Below, piece after piece: positions 9,522 through 18,447 of a stretch of 64,000 bases of DNA. The translations under genes were made by a program, and so were the position numbers. Source of the DNA: Sphingobium sp. KCTC 72723 (GTDB lineage: Bacteria > Pseudomonadota > Alphaproteobacteria > Sphingomonadales > Sphingomonadaceae); the NCBI RefSeq assembly GCF_014280435.1, contig NZ_CP060388.1, positions 3,752,001 through 3,816,000 on the forward strand, written 5' to 3'. Within the stretch, counting starts at the first letter, position 1. Each line of letters begins with the position of its first letter. The notes beneath the pieces are model-generated. The model saw only the letters and a list, made by a program, of their open reading frames with translations, ran no database searches and had not been told where the DNA came from.

Positions 9522-10096
9522 TCGGCTGAACTGTCGGCAATCCGCACACGCGGGTAGCGGGTAAGCCATTTCTTGTCTGCGATCCGCTGGTCGAAGATTG
9601 CCCGTCTGGCCGATGAGAAACGTGGCGTCGGTCGCAAAAGCAACCCAAACAGATCGTCCAGCCCCAGCGGCGCATTAATCTCCAGCGCATCGCCCGACAG
9701 GCGCACGGCAACGGCCGTCGCCGTCTCTGGCCAGAATCGCATCGCGTCCGCCACAAAATCATAGGGTGCATCGCCATTGCGCAGGTGCATCCGCGCCTGA
9801 TTCTTGACCGACCATGCCATGCCCGGCTCACGCGCCTGCAACACAGCCTCTATCGCCCGGTCATGGCGCGCATGGCTGCGCGCCCGATCGAACCATATGA
9901 TATCCACGTCGCCGGTCGGCATCGCGACGGACCGCCCATGCAAATGATCCCAGATGGTATCGCGCACAAATCCGGCACCGATCCAGCAATCAGGCAGGTC
10001 CAGCGACTCGACATGCTGCAAGGCACGGCGTCGCAACGGATGCTGAAGGATGATGCTGCGCAGATCGGCTGCGAAATCCACATTCCCCCCGTTCAC
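9494..10096 (-). CDS. Nucleotidyltransferase family protein (DUF925 type)
   Basis: A protein of about 200 residues of the nucleotidyltransferase-like DUF925 family. It contains DCWIGAGFVRDTIWDHLHG, the characteristic GAGFVRD block, followed by TGDVDIIWFD with the paired acidic residues of the polymerase-beta-like fold. Further on is YDFVADAMRFWPETATAVAVRL. The GTG at 10096 overlaps the stop of the upstream ThiE-like gene in a GTGA junction; a second GTG at 10081 follows a G-rich stretch and is an alternative start. Its substrate is unknown. It converges with the secreted-protein gene and overlaps it by 28 bp. Confidence 0.82.
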   Translation of the reverse strand: MNGGNVDFAADLRSIILQHPLRRRALQHVESLDLPDCWIGAGFVRDTIWDHLHGRSVAMPTGDVDIIWFDRARSHARHDRAIEAVLQAREPGMAWSVKNQARMHLRNGDAPYDFVADAMRFWPETATAVAVRLSGDALEINAPLGLDDLFGLLLRPTPRFSSARRAIFDQRIADKKWLTRYPRVRIADSSADQNLKTVPR

Positions 10097-10650
10097 CCGG
10101 CCAACCCGTCGATCGCAGCCCAGCCACCCGCACCAATCCCGCGCAACATCCGCCGATGGCACGCCCGCACCCCGCCCAGCGCCATCGCGGGCATCGCCGC
10201 GCCCCGCGCCAGCGCGGCAAAGCGCACACGGCCAAGCGTGCGCGCACCGGGGTGGGATCGGGTGGGGAACAAAGGCGAGAGAAAGACAAGGTCCGCGCGC
10301 ACCCGCTGCGCGGCGATTCTTTCGCGTAAGTCATGAACCGGCGCGCTGTGAAGCATTGGCCGCGCGACTCTGCCCCGCCCATCGCGCCCATGCCATCCAT
10401 CCGCCCGCCACGCCGCCGCCATGCGCGCGTCCCCCGCGATCATCAGCACCAGCCGCCGCCGCCGCGCGATCGCCCGCACCGCGTCGAACAACGCCCGCCG
10501 CGCGCCCGGCGGCGTGCGATAATGGCGAAATACGACGCCCCCCTGTCCCTTGGGCAAGCGCGCCACCGCCGCCAGCAGCGCCGCATCGCCGATCCGCTCG
10601 TCGGTCATCAGCCAGATGGTCGGCATATTTTTGCGGTGGCGGCGGGTCAT
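10093..10650 (-). CDS. Thiamine phosphate synthase-like protein (ThiE/TenI family)
   Basis: A 185-residue TIM-barrel protein of the ThiE/TenI family. The N-terminus IWLMTDERIGDAALLAAVARL is followed by GGVVFRHY. The second half holds RADLVFLSPLFPTRSHPGA and ALGGV, which correspond to the phosphate-binding end of thiamine phosphate synthase. The protein is short and highly Arg/Ala-rich, and I cannot confirm the substrate residues, so catalytic activity is uncertain. The start could also be the Met at 10626. It is divergent from yggS (23 bp between starts) and coupled to the nucleotidyltransferase gene. Confidence 0.78.
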   Translation of the reverse strand: MTRRHRKNMPTIWLMTDERIGDAALLAAVARLPKGQGGVVFRHYRTPPGARRALFDAVRAIARRRRLVLMIAGDARMAAAWRADGWHGRDGRGRVARPMLHSAPVHDLRERIAAQRVRADLVFLSPLFPTRSHPGARTLGRVRFAALARGAAMPAMALGGVRACHRRMLRGIGAGGWAAIDGLAG

Positions 10651-10673
10651 GACCCTGCCCTATAGCAGCCCGC

Positions 10674-11408
10674 ATGACGACAGACAGCATCGAAGCCGCA
10701 GCGCGCCTGTCCGCCCTGCGCACCAGCATAGACCGCGCCGCCAGCCTGACCGGGCGCAGCGCCGACGACATCAGCCTGATCGCTGTGTCCAAGACGAAAG
10801 GGGCCGACGCGATCCGCCCGTTGATCGACGCGGGGCAGCGGATATTCGGTGAAAATCGCGTGCAGGAAAGCCAGGACAAATGGCCCGCCCTGCGCGAAGA
10901 ATATCCCGACGTCGCCCTGCACCTCGTCGGCCAGTTGCAATCGAACAAGGCGGCGGACGCCATCGCGCTGTTCGATGTGATCCACAGTCTGGACCGCCCG
11001 TCGTTGCTCAACGCGCTCGCCAAAGCGATGGACGCAGCGGGCAAGCGCATCCCCTGCCATATTCAGGTCAATATCGGGGCGGAAGCGCAGAAGGGCGGCT
11101 GCGCCATTGCCGATGTCCCCGCGCTGATCGCCGCCGCGCGGGATGCGGACATTTCGCTGCTCGGCCTGATGGCCGTGCCACCGTCGACGCAAGAACCTGC
11201 CCCCTATTTCGCGCTGCTCGCAAAAATGGCGCGGGAGGAGGGTCTCCCGCGCCTGTCGATGGGCATGTCCAGCGATTATCAGACCGCGATCATGCTGGGC
11301 GCGACCGACATTCGCGTCGGCACCGCTTTGTTCGGGGAACGCCCGGCCGCTGCCCGGCCCGTGCCGGGCAGCGGCCGGGGGATGATCAGAAACTCCCCCG
11401 CAACGTGA
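10674..11408 (+). CDS. yggS: YggS family pyridoxal phosphate homeostasis protein
   Basis: A 244-residue PLP-binding protein of the YggS/PROSC family, resembling the barrel domain of alanine racemase. The PLP lysine lies in LIAVSKTKGADAIRPLIDAG (about residues 35-54), followed by FGENRVQES and the LVGQLQSNKA block. SMGMSSDYQTAIMLGATDIRVGTALFG near the C-terminus is the family hallmark that binds the phosphate. It buffers free pyridoxal phosphate in the cytoplasm rather than catalysing a known reaction. Its 3' end overlaps the end of the convergent TonB-dependent receptor gene by 23 bp. Confidence 0.95.
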   Translation: MTTDSIEAAARLSALRTSIDRAASLTGRSADDISLIAVSKTKGADAIRPLIDAGQRIFGENRVQESQDKWPALREEYPDVALHLVGQLQSNKAADAIALFDVIHSLDRPSLLNALAKAMDAAGKRIPCHIQVNIGAEAQKGGCAIADVPALIAAARDADISLLGLMAVPPSTQEPAPYFALLAKMAREEGLPRLSMGMSSDYQTAIMLGATDIRVGTALFGERPAAARPVPGSGRGMIRNSPAT

Positions 11409-14208
11409 TGCCATAGGTGCGCGGTTCGGCGAGGTAGGAGGAGATCAGCTGGTTGGCCATCGGCGCGCCCTGTGCGAACTGGCCGGTGGTCGATGTCGCC
11501 GGGCTGCTCGACTGAAGCGGGCTGGAGAAGGACACCTGGGTATAATCCTGGTTGAAGATATTCTGGCCCCAGAATTCGATCGCCCAACGCTGGTCGGGTC
11601 CGCGCAAGCCCACGCGCGCATTGAAGATGGCATAGCCGTCCTGCCGCTTTTCGGGGAACAGGTCCGACCCGGTATTATAGTCGCTGGTCATGCGACCATC
11701 GACATAGAATAGCGCCGACAGTCCGCCCGTTCCGATGTCGGGCGTCCATGCCATGCTGGCGGTCGTCACCATCTTGGGCGCGTTGCTGTTGATGGATCCG
11801 GGCAGCAGGAACAAGGCCGGGTCCAGAGGCACCGCGCCATTGCCGCTACCCACCAGACGGTTGGCGAATTTCGCCTCCGCATAGGTGAAGCCGCCAGTGA
11901 CGCGGAAATTGCGCGCCGGGGTGGCCGTCAGTTCCAGCTCGACACCCTGGCTGGTCAGCCCCGGCCCGACATCGTCCGCCGCGCAGGTGCGCGTGGCCGT
12001 CAGCGCGCCGTCGCAACCGTTGATATTCTGCACGACGAAGCTGGTGCCGTTAAAGGTGTTCAGCTGGAAATTCTTGAACTCCTGGCGGAAGGCAGCGACG
12101 TTCGCACTCCATTTGGGCTGGCTATATTTCAGGCCGACTTCGAAGGAATCCACCTTTTCGGCGGCAAAGCGCAGGCTGGTGACGTCGGCATTGGTGCGCG
12201 GCGCGAACACGGCAGGAACCGCGTTCAACCCGGTCGATCCCAACTGGAACCGGTCGAGGTTGAAGCCACCCGCCTTATAGCCCTTGGAATAGCTGCCATA
12301 GACCATCAACGGATCGGTCGGCTTCCACGACAGGACAGCCGTGCCGGAAAATTCCCCGTCGCTGATCTTGTCGTTGAGGTCGAGCGCGTTGAGACCCGTG
12401 GACGCATTGCCCAGGCACCCCAGCGTCAATATCCCGCCCGCCAGCGCCGCTGCGCTGCCCAATGCGGCATTGGTGGCGATGGGTGCCAAAGCAGGCTGCA
12501 ACGCCGCGCAGGTCGCGTTATTATTGTTGAAATCGGCGGAAAAACGCTTGCTTTCATGGGTATAACGCAGCCCCAGCGTCAGATCGAGCGTCTTGGTCAC
12601 ATGGATGATATTGTGCGTGAACAGCGCCCAATTCTCGCTCTTTTGCCGATAAATGGACGCAATGTCGCCGGTGCCGGACGGAATGGCGGACAAAGCGCGC
12701 AGGCCATTGCCAAGCCCGGTGGAGATCGCCCCGGCCTGCCCGTTGGCGATGGCAGTCGCCTGCGCGGCGGGAACGCCCTGCGCGATCAGGCTGGCGCGGA
12801 TCGCCGGGGCAAGGCCCGCATTCAGGTTCGCCTGCGTCCCGCTAATCAGTGCAGAGGTCGCAAGCCCGCTGCCACAGGCGGAAAGCTGCGCGGCAGAGAA
12901 GTTGCTGTTCGCACCCGCCCCGGCCATCAGGCGGCAGGCAGCAAAGCGGCCATAATCCGCGCCGAAACGGATATTATCCTGCAACGTCAGCCGTTCATTG
13001 GCATAATAGCCACCGACGAGCCAGTCGAGGGCGTCGCCAAAGGCCGAACCCTGTGCGCGCAATTCCTGCGTAAAGGTCTTGAACTGGCGATAGGTGTTGG
13101 GATCGCGGTAGAGCAGGTCGGCGCGATTATAGTCATAATCGCCATAGTCGCTGGACTTGTAATCGCGATAGGCAGTGATGCTGGTCAGCTTCACACCGCC
13201 CAGATCATAATTGACCTCGCCCGACACGCCCCAGTCCTTGAGCTTGCTGACATAGTCGCGGCCCGGCGTGGTTGTCAGGTTGCGGTCATAGGGGTCGGCG
13301 GCGATGACGCTGCCCTGCCCTGCCAGGATCGCGGCGATGCGGTTGAAATTGGCGCTATTATATCCGCCGCCCGCAGCCGGAGTCCGTTCCCGCGCCTCGG
13401 TATAGGCCGCGCCGCAGCAGCTTTCGTCGCGATTGGTATAATCGCCGATCAGCCGGATGGACAGGTCGTCATTCGGTTCGATCAGCGCCTGACCACGCAC
13501 GAAATAACGGTCGCGGTCGTTGGTGTCGCCAATCTTGTTACCCGCCGTATCGACCAACGTGTAGAAACCGTCCCGCTTGGACCATACACCATCCAGGCTC
13601 AGCGCCACTCCTTGCGCTACTGGCCCGGTGACTCGGCCCGACAGCCGCCAATAATCATAATTGCCGTAAGTCATCTCACCCTTGGCACTGAACGTCTGTT
13701 CGGGGGCCTTGCTGATGATGTTGATCAGGCCCGCCGACGCATTGCGGCCAAACAATGTCCCTTGCGGCCCGCGCAGCACTTCGACGCGCTCGATCTCGCC
13801 CAGTTCATTGAGGCCCGCGCCGGTGCGCGAACGATACACCCCATCGATGAATACCGCGACGGAGCTTTCCAGACCCGGATTGTCGCCCACGGTGCCGATG
13901 CCGCGAATACGCGCCGACGCATTGGCTTCCGACCCGGTCGATGACACCAGCAGCGATGGCGCAAGCTGGTTGAGGGTGCGGATGTCGCTGGCGCCGCTAT
14001 TCTGCATCGCGACTGCGCCCACCGCCGATACCGCGATCGGCACGTCGGACAGGGGGCTGGCGCGGCGCGTGGCGGTGACGATGATTTCGCTGCCGTCCGT
14101 GTCGGTCGCGGCCTGGGGTGCTGCGCTGTCCTGCGCAAAGGCAACCGGCGCGCCCATGCTGAGGGCAATCACACCTGCGGTCGTCAGCCAAAGGCTCTTG
14201 TCTGTCAT
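11386..14208 (-). CDS. TonB-dependent receptor
   Basis: A 940-residue outer-membrane receptor. The signal peptide MTDKSLWLTTAGVIALSMGA ends at VAFAQ. The TonB box-like SEIIVTATRR is near residues 38-47, followed by a plug domain with DVPIAVSAV and ERVEVLRGPQGTLFGRNASAG. A 22-stranded barrel follows and ends in the aromatic terminus LRGSF. TonB/ExbB-driven uptake of a siderophore, vitamin, carbohydrate or aromatic compound is implied; the substrate is not readable. The start at 14208 gives the signal peptide and follows AGGAGAGGA. No partner transporter is adjacent, and sphingomonads carry many such orphan receptors. Confidence 0.94.
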   Translation of the reverse strand: MTDKSLWLTTAGVIALSMGAPVAFAQDSAAPQAATDTDGSEIIVTATRRASPLSDVPIAVSAVGAVAMQNSGASDIRTLNQLAPSLLVSSTGSEANASARIRGIGTVGDNPGLESSVAVFIDGVYRSRTGAGLNELGEIERVEVLRGPQGTLFGRNASAGLINIISKAPEQTFSAKGEMTYGNYDYWRLSGRVTGPVAQGVALSLDGVWSKRDGFYTLVDTAGNKIGDTNDRDRYFVRGQALIEPNDDLSIRLIGDYTNRDESCCGAAYTEARERTPAAGGGYNSANFNRIAAILAGQGSVIAADPYDRNLTTTPGRDYVSKLKDWGVSGEVNYDLGGVKLTSITAYRDYKSSDYGDYDYNRADLLYRDPNTYRQFKTFTQELRAQGSAFGDALDWLVGGYYANERLTLQDNIRFGADYGRFAACRLMAGAGANSNFSAAQLSACGSGLATSALISGTQANLNAGLAPAIRASLIAQGVPAAQATAIANGQAGAISTGLGNGLRALSAIPSGTGDIASIYRQKSENWALFTHNIIHVTKTLDLTLGLRYTHESKRFSADFNNNNATCAALQPALAPIATNAALGSAAALAGGILTLGCLGNASTGLNALDLNDKISDGEFSGTAVLSWKPTDPLMVYGSYSKGYKAGGFNLDRFQLGSTGLNAVPAVFAPRTNADVTSLRFAAEKVDSFEVGLKYSQPKWSANVAAFRQEFKNFQLNTFNGTSFVVQNINGCDGALTATRTCAADDVGPGLTSQGVELELTATPARNFRVTGGFTYAEAKFANRLVGSGNGAVPLDPALFLLPGSINSNAPKMVTTASMAWTPDIGTGGLSALFYVDGRMTSDYNTGSDLFPEKRQDGYAIFNARVGLRGPDQRWAIEFWGQNIFNQDYTQVSFSSPLQSSSPATSTTGQFAQGAPMANQLISSYLAEPRTYGITLRGSF

Positions 14209-14265
14209 GATCGTCTTATCCTCTCCTGGCCCGCACGGCTTTTGCTGCGTCGGGAACTGTTGTTG

Positions 14266-14294
14266 ATTATGCTGCCACAGCAGGGCGAAGGCAA
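14266..14294 (-). promoter_or_regulatory. Putative sigma70-type promoter of the TonB-dependent receptor
   Basis: On the minus strand TTGCCT (14294-14289) and CATAAT (14271-14266) stand 17 bp apart, with the -10 element 57 bp before the chosen ATG. This fits a housekeeping promoter and a leader of about 50 nt. I see no Fur box or riboswitch fold in the leader. Confidence 0.45.
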
Positions 14295-14397
14295 GAGAGC
14301 CTAGTTTTTCTGCGCTTTTTTGTGATGTGGGCAGCATGATCTTCACACCATGTTGCCTAAAGGCGACACCTTAAATTCCGGTTTCCGTTACGTCGCC

Positions 14398-15057
14398 TTA
14401 CGATAACGGAAAGCGCAGCATCCGGTCCGCGACCGGCACCATGGCCGCCGCCCCCGGTCCCATCACCCGGCGAATGGCCCCATGACCGGCATCCAGCCCC
14501 CCGGTCAGCGCGCCCAGCGCGGGAAGAATCAATTTAGTGGCCGATCCCACGAAGCAGCGGCGCGACACGGCACGACCGCGCAGCGACAGGCGCAGCTTGG
14601 GGTGGAAGTGACCGGAAATTTCGGGGCTGGGGTCGTCCGCCTCCGCCTCATGCCGCAACCATATGCCTGCAACCTGCGCTTCATAGACGTGGCGGCCACC
14701 GGGCATGGCGGCCATACCAACATCATGATTGCCAGTGATCCAGGTCCATTGCAGCCGGTCGGTCAGTGCGTCCAGCCTAGCGCGCGCATCGCGGTCCAGC
14801 CGCGCCGCGCCGTCGGCATCGTGGAAACTGTCGCCCAGTGACCAGACCGCCTGCGCCCCCGTCCGCGCCACCAGCGCCTCGATCACGTCCAGCGTCGCTG
14901 CGCTGTCATGGGGGGGCAGGAACTGGCCGAAACGCGCATACCAGCTCGCTTTTTCGAAATGCAGGTCGGCAACCAGCAACGCGCGCTGCGCGGGCCAGAA
15001 TAATGCCGCTTCAGGCATTGCCAGAAACTCGTGACCTGCGAACGAAAGGGGAACCAT
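14398..15057 (-). CDS. pdeM: Ligase-associated DNA damage response endonuclease PdeM
   Basis: A 219-residue calcineurin-like metallophosphoesterase. Metal-ligand motifs are in order: LLVADLHFEK (Asp and His), WSLGDSFHD (GDxxH-like), WITGNHD (GNHD) and SGHFHPK (GHxHP). This set and spacing match PdeM, which is often linked to a DNA ligase/exonuclease repair cassette, although those partners are not in this window. The start at 15057 (MVPLSFAGHEFL) matches the family; an upstream in-frame Met at 15102 would add an unlikely extension. It is divergent from trhO. Confidence 0.88.
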   Translation of the reverse strand: MVPLSFAGHEFLAMPEAALFWPAQRALLVADLHFEKASWYARFGQFLPPHDSAATLDVIEALVARTGAQAVWSLGDSFHDADGAARLDRDARARLDALTDRLQWTWITGNHDVGMAAMPGGRHVYEAQVAGIWLRHEAEADDPSPEISGHFHPKLRLSLRGRAVSRRCFVGSATKLILPALGALTGGLDAGHGAIRRVMGPGAAAMVPVADRMLRFPLS

Positions 15058-15121
15058 CGCACGGCTATGCGCCCATGTGTCCCGGCTTTCAAGCAGGGGC
15101 ATAAGCGATTATAGGCGCACC

Positions 15122-15949
15122 ATGTCCAGCTACACCGTCGCCGCCCTCTATCGCTTTGCCCGTTTCGCCGATCCGCACGCGCTGGCCGCCGACCTGCGCC
15201 CGCTCTGTGCCGACCTGCATATCTGCGGCACGCTGTTGCTGGCGGGGGAAGGGATCAACGGCACGGTCGCGGGCGGGGCGGATGCCATCGCCACGCTGAT
15301 CGCCCATATCCGCACCCTGCCCGACTGCGCCGAACTGGACGTCAAATATGCGTTTGCGCACAGCGCGCCCTTTGCCCGGATGAAAGTGAAGGTGAAGGCG
15401 GAAATCGTCACGCTGGGCGTGGGCGATCTCGACCCCGTCAGCAATGCAGGGGCGCATCTCGACCCGGCCGAATGGAACGCGCTGATTGCCGATCCCGACA
15501 CGGTCGTCATCGACACGCGCAATGCCTATGAAGTCGCGATCGGCACCTTCGACCGGGCAATCGACCCCGGCACCCGCGCCTTCAGGGATTTTCCCGACTG
15601 GTTCGATGGCTTCGCCGCCGACCTGAAGGCACAGGGCCGCACACCCAAGATCGCGATGTTCTGCACCGGCGGCATCCGCTGCGAAAAATCGACCGCGCTG
15701 GTGAAAGCGCGCGGCTTTGACGATGTCTATCATCTCAAGGGCGGCATATTGCGCTATCTGGAAGAAATGCCGGAAAGCGACAGCCGCTGGCAGGGCGATT
15801 GCTATGTATTCGATGAACGGGTGGCGGTGGGCCATGGCCTGACGCCGGGCGATTACAGCACCTGCCGCTCCTGCGGCCTGCCCTATCGCAACGACGCCCC
15901 CCATGACTGCCCCGCCGATGCGTCAGGCGCGTGGCCGCACCGTAGTTAG
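15122..15949 (+). CDS. trhO: tRNA uridine(34) hydroxylase TrhO (rhodanese domain)
   Basis: A 275-residue YceA/TrhO protein that makes 5-hydroxyuridine at the tRNA wobble position. The N-terminal acylphosphatase-like domain (residues 1-95) includes LLLAGEGINGTVAG. A rhodanese domain follows (about 120-220), with VIDTRNAYEVAIGTF and the active-site loop MFCTGGIRCEKSTA holding the catalytic Cys. A C-terminal cysteine pair (STCRSCGLPY) is probably structural. The start MSSYTVAALYRF is chosen over an in-frame Met at 15077 by family match. Confidence 0.95.
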   Translation: MSSYTVAALYRFARFADPHALAADLRPLCADLHICGTLLLAGEGINGTVAGGADAIATLIAHIRTLPDCAELDVKYAFAHSAPFARMKVKVKAEIVTLGVGDLDPVSNAGAHLDPAEWNALIADPDTVVIDTRNAYEVAIGTFDRAIDPGTRAFRDFPDWFDGFAADLKAQGRTPKIAMFCTGGIRCEKSTALVKARGFDDVYHLKGGILRYLEEMPESDSRWQGDCYVFDERVAVGHGLTPGDYSTCRSCGLPYRNDAPHDCPADASGAWPHRS

Positions 15950-15958
15950 CATCAAAAC

Positions 15959-15983
15959 CATCCTCCCCTACAAGGGGAGGATG
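15959..15983. terminator. Hairpin between convergent genes
   Basis: A perfect 11-bp inverted repeat (arms 15959-15969 and 15973-15983, arm CATCCTCCCCT) with a 3-base loop lies between the stops of trhO (+) and the YgjP-type peptidase (-). No long T-tract follows on either strand, so it is either a bidirectional terminator aided by Rho or an intergenic repeat. Confidence 0.5.
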
Positions 15984-16001
15984 CCATTACTACTCCACAT
16001 T

Positions 16002-16718
16002 TCAACCAACATAGCGATGCAGCCCCGCCCCATGCGCGCGCAGCCAGGCGCGCGCGGACTTGGGATCCGCGCCATAGATGCGGGCATGGGCCGCGTGAAA
16101 GGCGGGGCTATGGTCCATGTGCAGCAAATGGGCCAGTTCATGCGCCACCGTCGCCCGGCGCACGGACGGCGGGGACAGGATCAGCCGCCAGCTATAGCGG
16201 ATCACCCCCGACGACGTGCAACTGCCCCAGCGGCTGCGCGGATCGCCAACGCCCACCGACGCGACGATCAGGCCGTTGTCCCGCGCCATTTCATGCGTGT
16301 CCGTGTCCAGCACCGCTTTCGCCCGACCCTTCAGCCAGCGCAAGACCCGCGCAGGCACAGATTCCGCCGCCCCACCCAGCAGCAGCCTGTCGCCCTCCAG
16401 CCTGATCGTCCGGGTCGCCCCCGCCTGCCAGCAGATGCGCACGTCGCGTCCCTCCAGCGGAAAGACCGCGCCATCGTTCAGCATCGTGACAGCAGGCTGC
16501 CTGGCCATCTGGTCGCGCACCCAGGCTTCATGATCCTGCGCCCAACCCAGCGCGCGTTTTAGGCTGGCACGCACCGGCATCGACAGGCGCAACTCCCCGC
16601 GCGCCCCGTCGATCGTCAGGCGGTAGGCCCGCGCCCGCGCCGACCGGCGCACCCGCACCGGCATCGCGACGCCATCGATCAGGATCGCAGCGTCAGGATC
16701 AGATATCGCGGTCGACAA
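16002..16718 (-). CDS. YgjP/SprT-like M48 family metallopeptidase
   Basis: A 238-residue protein of the YgjP (DUF45) family of zinc metallopeptidase-like proteins. The gluzincin motif is HELAHLLHMDHSPAFH near residues 189-204: HExxH plus a third His, with the Asp/His following as in this family. Upstream is DPRSRWGSCTSSGVIRYSW, the RWGSC block that is diagnostic for YgjP. The substrate is unknown; there is no signal peptide, so a cytoplasmic location is likely. The start overlaps the end of the YcgN-like gene by 20 bp, which implies co-transcription with YcgN and SCO. Confidence 0.9.
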   Translation of the reverse strand: MSTAISDPDAAILIDGVAMPVRVRRSARARAYRLTIDGARGELRLSMPVRASLKRALGWAQDHEAWVRDQMARQPAVTMLNDGAVFPLEGRDVRICWQAGATRTIRLEGDRLLLGGAAESVPARVLRWLKGRAKAVLDTDTHEMARDNGLIVASVGVGDPRSRWGSCTSSGVIRYSWRLILSPPSVRRATVAHELAHLLHMDHSPAFHAAHARIYGADPKSARAWLRAHGAGLHRYVG

Positions 16719-17142
16719 GATGATTTTCCAGATCGCCCGCTTCGGCTTCGGCGACGGTCCAGCCGCGCACCGATTCCTGCGCGCGATGCACCGCTTCCCG
16801 GTCGCCGCTGACCAGATAATGCCAATCGGGCAGGGGCTTGCCTTCTTCGCGCAGGCGATAGGCGCAGGTGCGCGGCAGCCAGCCGATCTGCTTGACCTTC
16901 GCCGGGGTCAGCCGCACGCAATCGGGGACGAATTTGCGCCGGTTCTTGTAACTGGTGCATTGCCCGCTGTGCCGGTCGAGCAGGCGGCAGGCGACGTTGG
17001 TGGGGTATATTCGCCCCGTATCCTCATCCTCCGCCTTGTGCAGGCAGCATTTGCCGCACCCGTCGCACAAGGCTTCCCATTGTGCGGCGTCCAGCGTGTG
17101 GAGCGGCTTTTCCCAGAAGTTCAAGCCACTCACCTGACCCAT
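16699..17142 (-). CDS. YcgN family cysteine cluster protein
   Basis: A 147-residue cytoplasmic protein of the UPF0260/YcgN family. It begins FWEKPLHTLDAAQWEALCDGCGKCCLHK, holding the CxxCGxCC cluster. Further Cys residues occur in NVACRLLD, GQCTSY, PDCVRL and RTCAYRL. The cysteine set suggests zinc or iron-sulfur binding; the biochemical role is unknown. The gene sits between the SCO gene (13-bp overlap) and the peptidase gene (20-bp overlap), so all three probably form one operon. Confidence 0.9.
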   Translation of the reverse strand: MGQVSGLNFWEKPLHTLDAAQWEALCDGCGKCCLHKAEDEDTGRIYPTNVACRLLDRHSGQCTSYKNRRKFVPDCVRLTPAKVKQIGWLPRTCAYRLREEGKPLPDWHYLVSGDREAVHRAQESVRGWTVAEAEAGDLENHLVDRDI

Positions 17143-17768
17143 TTTTCGAGGAAGGCGAGAATCTTGTCCGGCGCACCTTCGTCCACGTCCGGCGTGCCGG
17201 GGTCGTCCACAGGCACCAGCGCCACCGGCTTGCCATCGCCATCGAACAGATAGGGGGTGCGGCTGTGGCTGACCAGATAGTCGCTGGCGCCCGGCTTGCC
17301 CTCGATATTGTAGAGGACGACGAAATCCTTGGCGACCCTGGCGATCTGTTCGGGCGTGCCGGTCAGGCCGATGAGGCGCGGATGGAAGGCCGCGACATAG
17401 GTTTTAAGGACAGCGGGGGTATCGCGCTTGGGATCGACGCTGATCAGCATCGGCTGCACCTTTGCCGCGCGGTCGGGCGCGGCTTTCTCGAACCGGGCAA
17501 AGGCCTGCATGATGCGTTGCAGGTCTACCGGGCAAACATCGGGGCAATAGGTATAGCCGAAATAGACGAGGCGGTATTTGCCCTTATAATCGTCCCAGCG
17601 CACGGGCTGGCCATCCTGCCCCGTCAGGGTGAAAGGCGCGCCGATGCGCGCACCGGCCAGTTCGCCCAGCGCGCTGTCGCCGCTTGATGCGTTGCCGTCC
17701 GCCCCCATATTGCAGGCAGCCAGCAGGGCCAGCAGCGGCAGGACGAGCGCGAGAGATGCTTTGTTCAT
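17130..17768 (-). CDS. SCO family protein (copper-binding, SenC/SCO1 type)
   Basis: A 212-residue lipoprotein with a thioredoxin fold. The lipoprotein signal ends in LLAAC (about residues 15-19). The copper-binding motif is YTYCPDVCPVDL (CxxxC, about 87-91) and the distal His ligand lies in YLVSHSRTPYLF. SCO proteins deliver copper to the CuA centre of cytochrome c oxidase, or control thiol redox, in the periplasm. I start at MNKASLALVLPLL because it is the natural signal-peptide start; an in-frame Met five codons upstream exists. Confidence 0.93.
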   Translation of the reverse strand: MNKASLALVLPLLALLAACNMGADGNASSGDSALGELAGARIGAPFTLTGQDGQPVRWDDYKGKYRLVYFGYTYCPDVCPVDLQRIMQAFARFEKAAPDRAAKVQPMLISVDPKRDTPAVLKTYVAAFHPRLIGLTGTPEQIARVAKDFVVLYNIEGKPGASDYLVSHSRTPYLFDGDGKPVALVPVDDPGTPDVDEGAPDKILAFLEKWVR

Positions 17769-17824
17769 GGTGCCACCAGCCATGCCTTGCTATGGGCGGA
17801 TTTGCAAATGCAACGGGGCGCAGA

Positions 17825-18436
17825 ATGATGAAGAGGCTTGTTTCCGCTTTTCTTGGGTCGATGGCACTGGCGCTGCTGGTTCCCGGCCCTGCGCAGGCGC
17901 AGTTTTCCGACAATTATAATTTTCTCAAAGCGATCAAGGACAAGGACGGGCAGAAAGTCACTGACCTGATCCAGAAACCCGGATCCACCGTGATCAACAG
18001 CCGCGACGTGTCCACCGGGCAAAATGCGCTGCATATCGTCATTGCCCGGCGCGATGCGACATGGCTGTCCTTCTTGCTGGGGAAGGGGGCCAATCCCAAT
18101 CTGGCCGACAATGCGGGCAACACGCCATTGATGAACGCGGTGCAAAATCGGTTCGAGGAAGGCGTGCAGACTCTGCTTTTGGGCGGGGCGCAGGTGGACA
18201 AGGTCAATGGCAGCGGCGAAACCCCGCTGATCCGCGCGGTGCAACTGCGCGATCTTACCCTTGTCCGCCTGCTGGTGGCCAAGGGGGCCAATCCCGACAG
18301 GCGTGACACGATCGCGGGCATGTCCGCCCGCGACTATGCCACCCGCGACGGCCGCACCCCCGGCCTGGTCGAAGCGCTGGCTGCGGCCAAGAGCAGCAGC
18401 GCGCCCAAGGGGCCTGTGCAGGGTCCGACATTCTGA
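17825..18436 (+). CDS. Secreted ankyrin repeat protein
   Basis: A 203-residue protein with a signal peptide (MMKRLVSAFLGSMALALLV, cleaved after AQA). Four to five ankyrin repeats follow: TGQNALHIVIARRDATWLSF, GNTPLMNAVQNRFEEGVQTL, GETPLIRAVQLRDLTLVRLL and a last repeat ending near residue 185. Such periplasmic ankyrin proteins act as protein-binding scaffolds; the partner is unknown. Two adjacent ATG codons (17825, 17828) can serve as start. The gene is divergent from the SCO gene and convergent with mmcB. Confidence 0.9.
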   Translation: MMKRLVSAFLGSMALALLVPGPAQAQFSDNYNFLKAIKDKDGQKVTDLIQKPGSTVINSRDVSTGQNALHIVIARRDATWLSFLLGKGANPNLADNAGNTPLMNAVQNRFEEGVQTLLLGGAQVDKVNGSGETPLIRAVQLRDLTLVRLLVAKGANPDRRDTIAGMSARDYATRDGRTPGLVEALAAAKSSSAPKGPVQGPTF

Positions 18437-18447
18437 TCCGCTGACCC

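Noticed and set aside
12556..13944. Open frame of 462 codons antisense to the TonB-dependent receptor
   Set aside because: Shadow of the receptor; composition without domain signal.
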